NCBI RefSeq assembly: GCF_020614395.1
Contig: NZ_CP085324.1
Coordinates: 1,183,564-1,247,563 of the forward strand
Direction: 5' to 3'
Length of the DNA stretch: 64,000 nt
DNA from: Salarchaeum japonicum
GTDB taxonomy: Archaea > Halobacteriota > Halobacteria > Halobacteriales > Halobacteriaceae
The notes beneath the pieces were generated by a model, which ran no database searches, was not told where the DNA came from, and worked only from the letters and a program-made list of their open reading frames with translations. Of this stretch, positions 42,616-51,125 are shown one piece after another. Position 1 is the first letter of the stretch, and each line of letters begins with the position of its first letter. The position numbers and the translations under genes are program-made.

Positions 42616-45600
42616 TCGTCCTGATTCAGCCACTGCTCGTGGATGCGTTCGTACTGCTCGGGCGACAGCGCGCCCGCTTCGAGCTGCTGGGCGGCGAGCG
42701 CGAGATCCTGCCGGCTGACCTCGCCCTCGCTGACGATGCGTTCGAACACGTCGCTCACGACGGTGACGAACCCGTCGCCCTCGACGCTCGTCGCGCCGCG
42801 GGCGGTGCGGAGTTCGCCGTCGAAGCGCACGGTCTCGTTGTCCTGGGCGTCCCCGGGCACCGAGACGGTGTACTCGACGCGCGCCGGCGTCGCCGCCTCG
42901 GTCTCCCAGACGGCGTACAGCGTGCCGTCGGTGACCGTGGTGCTGAGCGCGTCGGGGTCGACGTGGTCGAGTGAGTCCACGGGCGCGTCCTCGCGGAGCA
43001 CCGCGCGCCCCGCGACTTCGGGGAGGTGGACGACGACCGTCGCCTCGCCGCCGGGCTGGACGAACCGCGGCGACGCCTCGCGGGTCGGCGCGTCGGTCGC
43101 GCCCTCGCCCACGTCGACCGCTCCGGTGCCGTCGGAGCCGGAACCGGAGCCGCCGTTCCCGTCGTCGAACTCGCCGCCGCCGAGCGGGTTCGTGTACCGC
43201 GTCCAGACGACGAGGAGGCTCGGGAGCACGAGCACGGCCGCGAGGAACGCGTAGATGATGGTCATGCCCGTGATGATGCCGAACTGCTGGAGCGGCGGGA
43301 GCACGGCGAACACGAGCACGCCGAACCCGCCGACCGTGGTGGCGGCGCTCCCGAGGAGCGCGCCGCCGGTGCCCTTGAGCGCGACGGCGAGGGCGTCGAA
43401 CGCGTCACCGCGGCGTTCGAGTTCCTGGTTGTACCGCTCGCTCAAGTGGATGCTGTACGCCACCCCGAGTCCGACCGTGAGGCTCGTGATCATCCCCGTG
43501 AGGACGTTGAACGGGATTCCCGCGAGGTACATCGTCCCGAGAATCCACGCGACGCTGAACACGACCGGGAGGAGGGTGACGAGGCCGAGCGTCGCGCTCC
43601 CCTCGGTGAGCCGGTAGGCCGCCATCAGGAAGACGACGATGGCGATGAGGGTCACGATGAGGCTCTCGATGACGGTGTCGAGGAGCTGGTCTTGAATGAT
43701 CTTGAACAGGATGCTCTGGCCGGTCGCGGTGGCGGTGAGGCCGCCGCCGTCGGCGACCGCCGCGACGGCGCGCATCTGTTCGGTGACATCGTTCCCGGAC
43801 GCGCCGCCCTGGATGGAGACGACCATCCGGAGCGCCTCGTAGTCGTCGCCCTCGTGGGCGATGACGCCGCCGGCCTGGTCGGGCGCGACGGCGAACAGCG
43901 CGTCGTACACGCCGCTCACGTTCTCGTCGGGAACGCCGTTCCCGTCCGTGTCGGCGGCGGTGTACGTCTCGTTGAACGTCTCGTTCTGCGCCGCGACTTC
44001 CTCCATCACCGTGAGCGGACTGGTGATGGCGGCCTCGCCGCCGGAGAGCGTGACGGTCACGCCCTTCTCGCCGGCGGCTTCCTGCGCGTCGTGGAGGCGT
44101 TCGAGCGCGTTATCGCTCGATACCTCTCCTTCTATCAGTATCTGTGCTTGCGAGTCCTGCCGGAGGAAGTTGTCGTTGACGTACTGGAGGTTCTCCTTCG
44201 CCGTGTAGTCGTGGGGCGCGAACGGCTCCGGGAGGTCTTCCATCCACGCCGGCGGGTCCTCCGCGATGAAGTCCGTCTGGCTGAACGAGGTGTCCACCTG
44301 GGTCGCGCCGTACGCGCCGCCGGCGCTGAGGAGGACGGCGAACAGGATGACGAGCCACGGCGACTTCTTCGCCGCCGTGCTGCCGACGGTGAGCGCTTTT
44401 CCGAGGCGGCCGCCGCCCGTGCCGAACGCGCGCTTCTTCCGGTCGAACCCGCGGGATTCGAGGAACTCGTCGAGTTCGACCTTCAGCGCGGGAATCAGCA
44501 CGCCGAACACGAGGAGCGCGGCGGTGATGCCGACGGAGCTGACGATGCCGAAGTCCTGGATCGGCGGGAGGGGGCTGACGAGGTTCGAGAGGAACCCGAT
44601 GACCGTCGTCGCCGTCACCCAGACGAGGGCGATGCCGACGCCGGCGAGCGCGACCCGCATCGACCCGCGCGGGCCCTCTTCGACGGCTTCGCGCTCCTCG
44701 CGGTGCCGCATGAAGATGTGTATCGCGTAGTCGATACTCAGTCCGATGAGCAGGACGGGCACCGCGATGAAGATCTGGTTGAACGAGATGTCCGCCCAGC
44801 CCATGAAGCCGAACGTCCACACGAGCACCGCGAGGATGCCGAGGAGGCCGAGCGCGATGTCGAGGAGGTCTCGGTACGCGATGATGAGCGTGATGAGGAC
44901 GAAGATGAGGGCGAGCGGGCCGACGATGAGCACGCTGTCCGTCATGGACTGCGTGATTTCGTCCGCGATGATACCGCCGCCGAACACCATGTAGGTGTTC
45001 CCGTTACTCCGGGAGGTCGCGATGTCCTGCATCGCGGTCTGCGTCTCGACGAGCCGGTCGCTCGCCGACCCCATCTCGGTGTCGGAGTCGGTGGTCTGCG
45101 TGACGATGATCATCGTCGCCTCGGCAGGCCCCGACTCGTAGCCGGTCGGCATCAGCGCGAGCACGCCGCCGCCGCTCCCGCCGTTCCCGTTCTGGAGCAC
45201 GCTGGTGACGAGGGATTCGACCTCGCTCGCCTCCATCGACTCTAGCTGGTCTCTCTGCTCGGCGAGCGTGGGCGTCCCGGCGTTCTGGAGGGCGTCAGCG
45301 TCCTCCTGGAGTGCCGCGTAGTCGGCGGCGAGCACGCCCTGCGTGCCGAGCGTGTACGCCTCCTGGACGGCCTGCTCGCCGGAGGCGTTCCGGAGTTGCT
45401 GGGCCGCCGTCTCGAACGTGGCGTAGTCCGTGTCGTTCAGGTCAACGGTCGTGCTCGCGCGCACGTCGGAGAACGCGGCCTCGATGGACGCGTTCGGGTT
45501 CTGGCGGAGGTCGGTGAGCGCGCCGCGGAGCGTCGCCGCCGTCTCGTTCAGGGTCTGGCGGCGCTGTTCGAGTTCGGCCGCCTCTTCCTGGCGAATCGCC

Positions 45601-45968
45601 GTTATCGCGACGACGTTCGCCACGCCCGACGTGGGCGACTCGTTCACCAGCGAGGGAGCGATGGTCTCGTTCTCCCTGAGCGTCTGCTGGAGGTCGATGC
45701 TCTCGACGAGTTGGTCTTTCGCGAGGACGTCGTCCCCGCGCATGATAATCTGGACTGTGGTCGTGTTCTGGTCGCCGGTCTGGAAGTTGTTCTGGATGTA
45801 GTCGAGCTTCTGGGATTCGGTCGTGTCGCTCTGGAACTGGCTGAGCGACGACGACTGCTCGACCATCGGCGCGCCAGCGCCGACGACGACCGTCAACAGC
45901 ACCATGATAGCTATCGCTGCTTTGCTGTGGTCGGTGACGGCGGTGACGAGGCGGTCGAACGCGCTCAC
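42612..45968 (-). CDS. RND/MMPL-family exporter
   Basis: 1118 aa with twelve predicted spans in two homologous halves (SSD/MMPL type). Each half has a large external loop: about residues 40-320 (Gln/Ala-rich, probably coiled) and 560-740. ILIGLSIDYAIHIFMRHRE and LTVGLGVAYSIHLSERYNQ are the paired TM4-like motifs, the first carrying the proton-relay Asp. The final 160 residues after the last span form a beta-rich domain ending in a helical SRQDLALAAQQLEAGALSPEQYERI segment. GTG start at 45968. Cargo unknown; lipids or drugs are precedents. Confidence 0.9.
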   Translation of the reverse strand: MSAFDRLVTAVTDHSKAAIAIMVLLTVVVGAGAPMVEQSSSLSQFQSDTTESQKLDYIQNNFQTGDQNTTTVQIIMRGDDVLAKDQLVESIDLQQTLRENETIAPSLVNESPTSGVANVVAITAIRQEEAAELEQRRQTLNETAATLRGALTDLRQNPNASIEAAFSDVRASTTVDLNDTDYATFETAAQQLRNASGEQAVQEAYTLGTQGVLAADYAALQEDADALQNAGTPTLAEQRDQLESMEASEVESLVTSVLQNGNGGSGGGVLALMPTGYESGPAEATMIIVTQTTDSDTEMGSASDRLVETQTAMQDIATSRSNGNTYMVFGGGIIADEITQSMTDSVLIVGPLALIFVLITLIIAYRDLLDIALGLLGILAVLVWTFGFMGWADISFNQIFIAVPVLLIGLSIDYAIHIFMRHREEREAVEEGPRGSMRVALAGVGIALVWVTATTVIGFLSNLVSPLPPIQDFGIVSSVGITAALLVFGVLIPALKVELDEFLESRGFDRKKRAFGTGGGRLGKALTVGSTAAKKSPWLVILFAVLLSAGGAYGATQVDTSFSQTDFIAEDPPAWMEDLPEPFAPHDYTAKENLQYVNDNFLRQDSQAQILIEGEVSSDNALERLHDAQEAAGEKGVTVTLSGGEAAITSPLTVMEEVAAQNETFNETYTAADTDGNGVPDENVSGVYDALFAVAPDQAGGVIAHEGDDYEALRMVVSIQGGASGNDVTEQMRAVAAVADGGGLTATATGQSILFKIIQDQLLDTVIESLIVTLIAIVVFLMAAYRLTEGSATLGLVTLLPVVFSVAWILGTMYLAGIPFNVLTGMITSLTVGLGVAYSIHLSERYNQELERRGDAFDALAVALKGTGGALLGSAATTVGGFGVLVFAVLPPLQQFGIITGMTIIYAFLAAVLVLPSLLVVWTRYTNPLGGGEFDDGNGGSGSGSDGTGAVDVGEGATDAPTREASPRFVQPGGEATVVVHLPEVAGRAVLREDAPVDSLDHVDPDALSTTVTDGTLYAVWETEAATPARVEYTVSVPGDAQDNETVRFDGELRTARGATSVEGDGFVTVVSDVFERIVSEGEVSRQDLALAAQQLEAGALSPEQYERIHEQWLNQDE

Positions 45969-46111
45969 CCAACCACCACCGTTGTCAGTAGGAAGGTACT
46001 CACAGGTCTATCTCGTCCGTATCGAGTAGCGTTCGGTACATATCCTTTCTGGAACCGACACGACTCCCAGCGAGACGCGCACCTATGTGGGATGCGACCG
46101 AACCCCACTGT

Positions 46112-47050
46112 ATGTCGGACTGGACGCCCGCCGAGATGGCCTCGCAGACCGGGAAGACCGTCGTCGTCACCGGCGCGAACAGCGGCATCGGGTTCGAGGC
46201 GACGAAAGAACTCGCCGCGCGGGGCGCGCACGTGGTGATGGCGTGCCGGAGCACCGACCGCGGCCGAACCGCGAAACGCGAGATAGAAACCGAGTACTCG
46301 GGCGCGTCCCTCACGGTGCGCGAACTCGACCTCGCCGACCTCGACTCGATACGGGCGTTCGCGGAGTGGTTCACGAGCGAGTTCGACGCGCTCGACGTGT
46401 TGGCGAACAACGCGGGCGTGATGGCGATACCGCGCTCCGAGACCGAACAGGGGTTCGAGACGCAGTTCGGCGTGAACCACCTCGGCCACTTCGCGCTCAC
46501 CGCCCGCCTCCTCCCCGTGCTCCGCCGGACGAACGGCGCGTCCCGGGTGGTGACGCAGTCGAGCGGCGTGCACGAGCGCGGCCGCATCGACTTCGACGAC
46601 CTCCAGGGCGAGGACGACTACGACAAGTGGGACGCGTACGCGCAGTCGAAGCTCGCGAACGTGCTGTTCGCGTACGAACTCGACCGTCGCCTCCGCACGG
46701 CGGGCGCGAGCGTCACCAGCGTCGCCTGCCATCCCGGGTACGCGGCGACGAACCTCCAGCTACGCGGCCCCGAAGCCGAGGGGAGCCGGCTCCGCCTGCT
46801 CGCGATGAAGGCCGCGAACGTCGTGCTCGCGCAGAGCGCCGAACGGGGCGCGTGGCCGCTCCTCTACGCCGCCACGAACCCCGACATCGACGGCGGCGAG
46901 TACGTTGGCCCCACCGGATTGTTCGACATGCGCGGCCACCCCGGCCCCCAGGAGTCGAGCGAACGCAGTCGCGACGAGGACACCGCGCGACGGCTCTGGA
47001 CGGTCTCCGAAGACCTCACGGGGGCCGCGTTCGGCCTTCCCGCGCCTTGA
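46112..47050 (+). CDS. SDR oxidoreductase (retinol dehydrogenase-like)
   Basis: 312 aa extended SDR. TGANSGIGFEATKELAARGAHVVMACRS (NADP-binding form with Arg after beta-2), NNAGVMAIP, NHLGHFALTARLL, and YAQSKLANVLFAYEL with the catalytic Tyr and Lys. These features match the retinol/WW-domain oxidoreductase-like group in prokaryotes. MSDWTPAEM at 46112 is the likely start. It is divergent from the MMPL gene. Substrate unknown. Confidence 0.9.
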   Translation: MSDWTPAEMASQTGKTVVVTGANSGIGFEATKELAARGAHVVMACRSTDRGRTAKREIETEYSGASLTVRELDLADLDSIRAFAEWFTSEFDALDVLANNAGVMAIPRSETEQGFETQFGVNHLGHFALTARLLPVLRRTNGASRVVTQSSGVHERGRIDFDDLQGEDDYDKWDAYAQSKLANVLFAYELDRRLRTAGASVTSVACHPGYAATNLQLRGPEAEGSRLRLLAMKAANVVLAQSAERGAWPLLYAATNPDIDGGEYVGPTGLFDMRGHPGPQESSERSRDEDTARRLWTVSEDLTGAAFGLPAP

Positions 47051-47063
47051 GTGACGGCGAGAA

Positions 47064-47069
47064 TTTATA
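47064..47069 (+). promoter_or_regulatory. TATA box of the small Cys-rich gene
   Basis: TTTATA centred 27 nt before ATG 47093, almost consensus. It lies 14 nt after the SDR stop and supports the 77-aa start. Confidence 0.65.
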
Positions 47070-47092
47070 CCGTATCGGGTCCCTGGGTCGGT

Positions 47093-47326
47093 ATGGACGA
47101 CGTCGAACTCGACGAACTCGTCTCCGCGCTGACGCCGCGCGAGGAGAACCGCGCGCTGAAGACGTACCAGAACACGGTCTCGGTCGCCTGTCCCGCCTGC
47201 GGCGACCCGTTCGACGACCTCGTCGTCTGCAAGGAGAACCCGACGAGCCTCAACCTCTCCCAGCAACTCGACTTCTGCGTCGGCGTGGACGACGACCGCG
47301 CGCTCATCTTCACGCACAAGCGGTAG
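47093..47326 (+). CDS. Small zinc-ribbon-like protein (DUF7385-type)
   Basis: 77 aa. CPACGDPFDDLVVCKENP has a CxxC plus third Cys, and a fourth Cys occurs in LDFCVGVDDDRALIFTHKR, so a zinc site is plausible. An N-terminal acidic helix (MDDVELDELVSALTP) precedes it. I recall related haloarchaeal proteins labelled as flagella-cluster proteins, but the name is not firm and no motility gene lies nearby. The start is fixed by a near-consensus TATA box. Confidence 0.72.
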   Translation: MDDVELDELVSALTPREENRALKTYQNTVSVACPACGDPFDDLVVCKENPTSLNLSQQLDFCVGVDDDRALIFTHKR

Positions 47327-47393
47327 GCCGTCGCGGACTGACAGCGCGCGCGGAGATGCAAAGAATCATACGCGATACTGTGCGAGAGCGTGT

Positions 47394-47513
47394 ATGAGCG
47401 TTGACGACTGGGACGCGACGGCGGGGCGGCCGCGCGCGCCCGGTGTCACCGCGGGAGCGCCAGCGAACCGACGCGTAGCGTGGTCGGCGTCGCCGGTGAC
47501 GCGCGATGTGTGA
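47394..47513 (+). CDS. Candidate 39-aa leader peptide or mini-protein
   Basis: ATG 47394 opens 39 codons (MSVDDWDATAG... ending SPVTRDV) to TGA 47511. It overlaps the start of the wHTH gene (47506) in another frame. A weak AT-rich element (AGAATCATA) lies about 27 nt upstream. No similarity is recognised; the composition (Arg, Ala, Pro rich) is not clearly protein-like, so this may be chance. Confidence 0.25.
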   Translation: MSVDDWDATAGRPRAPGVTAGAPANRRVAWSASPVTRDV

Positions 47514-47844
47514 GGATGAACGCGTCGTCTTGTCCCTCCTGGACGACGAGTACGCCCGGGAGATTCTCAAGGAGACGAGCGTCGAGCCGCTGTCCGCGAA
47601 GGCGCTGACGGAGCGCTGTGACGCCTCCCCGCCCACGATTTATCGGCGGCTCGACCGCCTCCAGGAGCAAGACCTCGTGGTCGAACGCCAGCGGCTGTCG
47701 GCGGACGGCAACCACCACGCGGTGTACTCGGCGACGTTCGAGCGCGCGGTCGTGGAACTCGAATCCGGCGACCTCGCGGTGGAGGTGTTCGTTCGGGACG
47801 ACCCCGCAGACCAGTTCACGCAGTTGTTCGAGGGGCTCCGATGA
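47506..47844 (+). CDS. Winged helix-turn-helix regulator (ArsR-like) of the twin-membrane-protein module
   Basis: 112 aa. VVLSLLDDEYAREILKETSVEPLS begins the wHTH, and AKALTERCDASPPTIYRRLDRLQEQDLVVERQ is the recognition helix and following turn, with a wing GNHHAVYSATFER. A C-terminal acidic part follows. No in-frame start exists between a TGA at 47497 and ATG 47506. Its stop overlaps the start of the first small membrane protein (ATGA), so the regulator is translationally linked to it. Confidence 0.82.
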   Translation: MCEDERVVLSLLDDEYAREILKETSVEPLSAKALTERCDASPPTIYRRLDRLQEQDLVVERQRLSADGNHHAVYSATFERAVVELESGDLAVEVFVRDDPADQFTQLFEGLR

Positions 47845-48158
47845 ACGTCGGCGGCGTCTCCGTCACGACCAGCGGCGGCACGCCCCTGCTCGTCGTCGGG
47901 CTGTTCTTCAGCGTCGCCCTCGCGACGGTTCTCGGCGGCGTGCTCGTCGTCCGCATCGGCCGCGGCTACCGCAGAACGGGGAGCCGGCACTTGCTCGCGC
48001 TCGGCGTCGGTTTCCTGTTCGTGGTGCCCGTCCCGAAGCTCCTGAACCTCTCGCTCTCGACGGGCACCGCGCTCTCCTACGACGCCATCGCGCTCGGCGC
48101 GTCGGTCGCACAACTCCTCGGGTTCGCCGTCATCCTGTACGCAATCTATGACACGTAA
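47841..48158 (+). CDS. Small membrane protein (DUF7521-like), copy 1
   Basis: 105 aa with three predicted spans: about 17-37 (LLVVGLFFSVALATVLGGVLV), 48-70 and 83-102. The loop between them holds a basic GRGYRRTGSR motif. It overlaps the wHTH gene by 4 nt. Its fold and size match the next protein, suggesting duplication. I believe this is the haloarchaeal DUF7521 group, recurrent next to wHTH genes; no function is known. Confidence 0.72.
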   Translation: MNVGGVSVTTSGGTPLLVVGLFFSVALATVLGGVLVVRIGRGYRRTGSRHLLALGVGFLFVVPVPKLLNLSLSTGTALSYDAIALGASVAQLLGFAVILYAIYDT

Positions 48159-48185
48159 CGAGACCGCACGCCGGGGTGGGACGCG

Positions 48186-48470
48186 GTGAGTTCGCTCGCA
48201 ACCGTCGCGACGTGGCAGGTCGTCCTCGACGCCTTCCTCGTCTGCGTCGGCGGTCTCGTGAGCGTGCACGCCTACCGGGGGTATCGGCGCAACGACAGCA
48301 CGGCGATGCTCGCCGTCTCGGTGGGGACGCTGGTGCTCGTGCTCGCGCCGTTCCTCCTCGAATACGTGTTCGAGGCCGCCACGGTTGTCACGCCCCTCCA
48401 GAGCGCGGTGCTCCGGCAGGCCGCGGACAGCGTCGCCGTGCTCGTCATCCTGTACGCGCTCCTGCGTTAG
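48186..48470 (+). CDS. Small membrane protein (DUF7521-like), copy 2
   Basis: 94 aa, GTG start, three predicted spans. HAYRGYRRNDSTAMLAVSVGTLVL matches the basic loop plus second span of copy 1, and QAADSVAVLVILYALLR aligns with LLGFAVILYAIYDT at the end. Both thus form a paralogous pair with the same order loop-TM-TM. The stop overlaps the end of the convergent GT87-like gene by 4 nt. Possibly a sensor or anti-regulator of the wHTH protein; this is only inference. Confidence 0.68.
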   Translation: MSSLATVATWQVVLDAFLVCVGGLVSVHAYRGYRRNDSTAMLAVSVGTLVLVLAPFLLEYVFEAATVVTPLQSAVLRQAADSVAVLVILYALLR

Positions 48471-49747
48471 TCCTGCTCGGCGACGCGGCGGTCGTCCGGC
48501 GTCGTCGCGGGTTCCTCGACGGGCGCGGCGCGGGCAGCGTGGACGACGCAGCCGGCGAGAATCACGAGGAGGCCGTAGAGCGCGAGCGACCCGACAGAGA
48601 GGACGGCGCGACTCGCCGCGACGACGGAGATAGTGAGTGACGCGGGCGCGCCGAGCGCCCCGAGCACGTCCGCGACCATCGCGGGCTGCACCGGCGCGAG
48701 CACGAGCGCCGTCCCCGTCAGGAAGCACGCGCGGACGACGGGGTCGCGAACCGTGTAGAGGAGCGCGACGAGCGGGACGTACGCGTAGAGGACGTGGTGG
48801 ACGTTGGACGCGGGGGAGACGAGTAGCATCACGACGAGCGTGCCGAGGTAGGCGACGGCCCGGTTCTGTTGGGTTTCGACGCGCGTGTAGAGCGCGGCGA
48901 GCGCGGGGAGCAGGAGGAGGCAGGCGAGCGCGGTGTACGCGAGCGGGTGGGCGTCCGGGAAGAGCGCGGCGAGCGGGCGCTGGAGCGTCAACGCGGAGAC
49001 GTTCGGGCTCATCCCGGCGGCGAGGTCGTGGACGCGGCTCCGCTCGAAGACGATGAAGCGGACGTACTCGGCGTGGAGCGGCCAGCCGAACGCGGCCACG
49101 CCGGCCGTCCACAGCGCCGCCGTCGCGCCGACGCACCACGCGATGGCCCGCCACGCGCGCCGTCGGGCGAACCAGACGAGGAGGAACAGCGGGAAGAGTT
49201 TGAACGCGGACGCCAGCGCGAGCACGCCGCCCGCCGTCCGCTCCCGGCCCGCCGCGAGCGCGCGGTGGACGGTGAGGAGGGCGAGGAGGACGAACAGGCC
49301 GAGTTGGCCCTGGCCGAGCACGACGACGGGGTACGTGCTGAGCGTGAAGAACGCCGCGACGAGCGCGGCGTCGGTTCGGGTGAGTCGAACGTCGCGGTCG
49401 CGGAGGCCGGCGATGACGAGGGCGGCGCAGGCGAGGCCGGCGATGACGCTCACTGCGGCGTGCGCGAGGTACGCGGCGCTCCACGAGACGAGCGTGTACG
49501 CGTAGAACGCGACGACCGTGACGGGCGGGTACACCCACTCACCGCCGCCGACGGCCGGGGAGACGCCGACGAACGGCCGGCCGTCGCGCGCGAGCGTCGC
49601 GGCGTGGTGGTACGCGCGGAAGTCCCACGCGAACGGCGCGGTGTCCGCGAGCAGGAAGAAGTAGGCGGGGACGAGCGTGCCGACGAGCACGCCGAACGCG
49701 AGGACGGCGCGGACGCGGCGACGGGACGCGGCGCGCACTACGACCAC
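48467..49747 (-). CDS. Glycosyltransferase family 87-like membrane protein (DUF2029)
   Basis: 426 aa with about ten predicted spans. FRAYHHAATLARDGRPF (GT-C type Asp/His loop after TM1) and LFPDAHPLAYTA, plus FGWPLHAEYVRF, match the GT87/DUF2029 polyprenol-mannose transferase-like pattern. Such enzymes use lipid-linked sugars at the outer face. The start GTG 49747 gives VVVVRAASRRRVRAV; a GTG three codons later is equally possible. Its last bases overlap the small membrane protein gene. Sugar and acceptor unknown. Confidence 0.82.
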   Translation of the reverse strand: MVVVRAASRRRVRAVLAFGVLVGTLVPAYFFLLADTAPFAWDFRAYHHAATLARDGRPFVGVSPAVGGGEWVYPPVTVVAFYAYTLVSWSAAYLAHAAVSVIAGLACAALVIAGLRDRDVRLTRTDAALVAAFFTLSTYPVVVLGQGQLGLFVLLALLTVHRALAAGRERTAGGVLALASAFKLFPLFLLVWFARRRAWRAIAWCVGATAALWTAGVAAFGWPLHAEYVRFIVFERSRVHDLAAGMSPNVSALTLQRPLAALFPDAHPLAYTALACLLLLPALAALYTRVETQQNRAVAYLGTLVVMLLVSPASNVHHVLYAYVPLVALLYTVRDPVVRACFLTGTALVLAPVQPAMVADVLGALGAPASLTISVVAASRAVLSVGSLALYGLLVILAGCVVHAARAAPVEEPATTPDDRRVAEQD

Positions 49748-49930
49748 CGCGGAGGGACGTGGGTCGCGCGTCGAATCGCGGCGTCGCTGTCGGGGGAGGG
49801 GGGCGTGGACGGGGCCATCGTCGGAGTCGATGGCGTCGGCGGGCTTAACGGGTCGCGGGCAGTTTCTCGCTCTGAAACCGGAGGCGACACCGAGGGGTTT
49901 ACGGGCGCGCCCGCGGACGTTCCGGGCGTC

Positions 49931-51082
49931 ATGCGTCCTCGCTCACGCGCCCTCCTCGTGCTCGCGGTGCTCGTCGCGGGCGCGGGCTGTGCGGCCCTCC
50001 CCGGTGACAGCCAGCCGAACCCGGCGGACGTCCGGCAGAACGCGGTGTCGAAGGTTGATGCGCTCGACGCGTACGCGGCGACCGTGCACGTGCGGTTGAA
50101 CGGGTCGCTGAACCAGACCGTGACGTACCGGGTCGCCTACCAGGACGGGCGGACGAACGTCACGTACCGCTCCCCGGAGCGGGTCGCGGGGACGCGGCTG
50201 GTGTCGAACGGGACGGCGACGGTGCAGTACGACCCGCGGACGAACCGGGCGACGGTGACGTACGGGACGACGCCGACGCACCCGTTGGCGTCGCTCGCGG
50301 GGATGCTCGACGGGAACGCGACGTACGAGGGGGAGACGGAGGCACGCGACGGGTTCGCGGTCGAGTACGCCGTGGAGGGCGGTGACGCGTCCCTCCAGGT
50401 GGGCGCGGGCGGCGGCCCCTACCAGTTCGTCTCGAAGGGCGCGGACGTGAACCGGACGACGCGCGTCTGGGTCGACCGCGACCGCGGGATTCCCGTGAAA
50501 GCCCGGACGGTGTCGGCGTTCGAGAACACCACCCAGCGGCTCACGGTGGAACTGACGAACGTCACGCTCAGCCCGACGTTCGCGGACGACCGGTTCGACC
50601 CGAACGTCCCGGCGTCCGCGACGGTCACGACGAACCGCGTCGTCACGAGCGACGACATCGCGGCCATCCGGGCGAACGCGTCCGTGTCGGTGCCGACGCC
50701 GGACGTGCCCGCGCCCTACGAGTTCGAGGACGGAATGGTCGTCTCGTACGGGAATCAGACGACGGTGACGCTCACGTACGCGACGCCGAACGACACGACG
50801 CTCCTCGTGACGAAGCGCGTGCCGGCGAGTGAGCGCGCGGGTTCGGGCGAGCGAATCGACGTGTCGGGCACGACGGTTCGGTACGTCGAGGACGGCGACC
50901 GGACGCAGGTGCGGTGGACGGCCGACGGCGCGACGTACACCGTGACGGGCGACGGTCGCGACCTTCTCGTCGCCGTCGCCGAGTCGCTCGTCGCGGGAGA
51001 AGCGTCAGCGGGGACGGGGGCGACGGCGTCCGGGACTACCCGCCCGGGTACCGTGTCGGTTGCGACGTGTTTCTCTGACTGA
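49931..51082 (+). CDS. LolA-like lipoprotein (DUF4367-type outer-lipoprotein-sorting homolog)
   Basis: 383 aa. A Sec-type lipoprotein signal is visible: RALLVLAVLVAGAGC with the lipobox Cys at about residue 20. The mature part has LDAYAATVHVRLNGSLNQTVTYRVAYQDGRTNVTYRSPERV, a LolA-fold half barrel, and a second repeat-like half from about residue 250. Asn-x-Ser/Thr sites are frequent (NGSL, NQTV, NATY, NRTT), as in exported haloarchaeal glycoproteins. MRPRSRALL at 49931 follows a TTTAC element. Role in lipoprotein or lipid handling is by analogy. Confidence 0.75.
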   Translation: MRPRSRALLVLAVLVAGAGCAALPGDSQPNPADVRQNAVSKVDALDAYAATVHVRLNGSLNQTVTYRVAYQDGRTNVTYRSPERVAGTRLVSNGTATVQYDPRTNRATVTYGTTPTHPLASLAGMLDGNATYEGETEARDGFAVEYAVEGGDASLQVGAGGGPYQFVSKGADVNRTTRVWVDRDRGIPVKARTVSAFENTTQRLTVELTNVTLSPTFADDRFDPNVPASATVTTNRVVTSDDIAAIRANASVSVPTPDVPAPYEFEDGMVVSYGNQTTVTLTYATPNDTTLLVTKRVPASERAGSGERIDVSGTTVRYVEDGDRTQVRWTADGATYTVTGDGRDLLVAVAESLVAGEASAGTGATASGTTRPGTVSVATCFSD

Positions 51083-51125
51083 AACTCCCCGATAGCTATA
51101 CGCCGCGCGGGCCGCGACCTCCGGC

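Noticed and set aside
48869-49930. An upstream extension of the LolA-like gene over the GT87 gene.
   Set aside because: The lipoprotein signal starts at 49931; the extension is antisense to the membrane-enzyme gene and shows no signal or homology.
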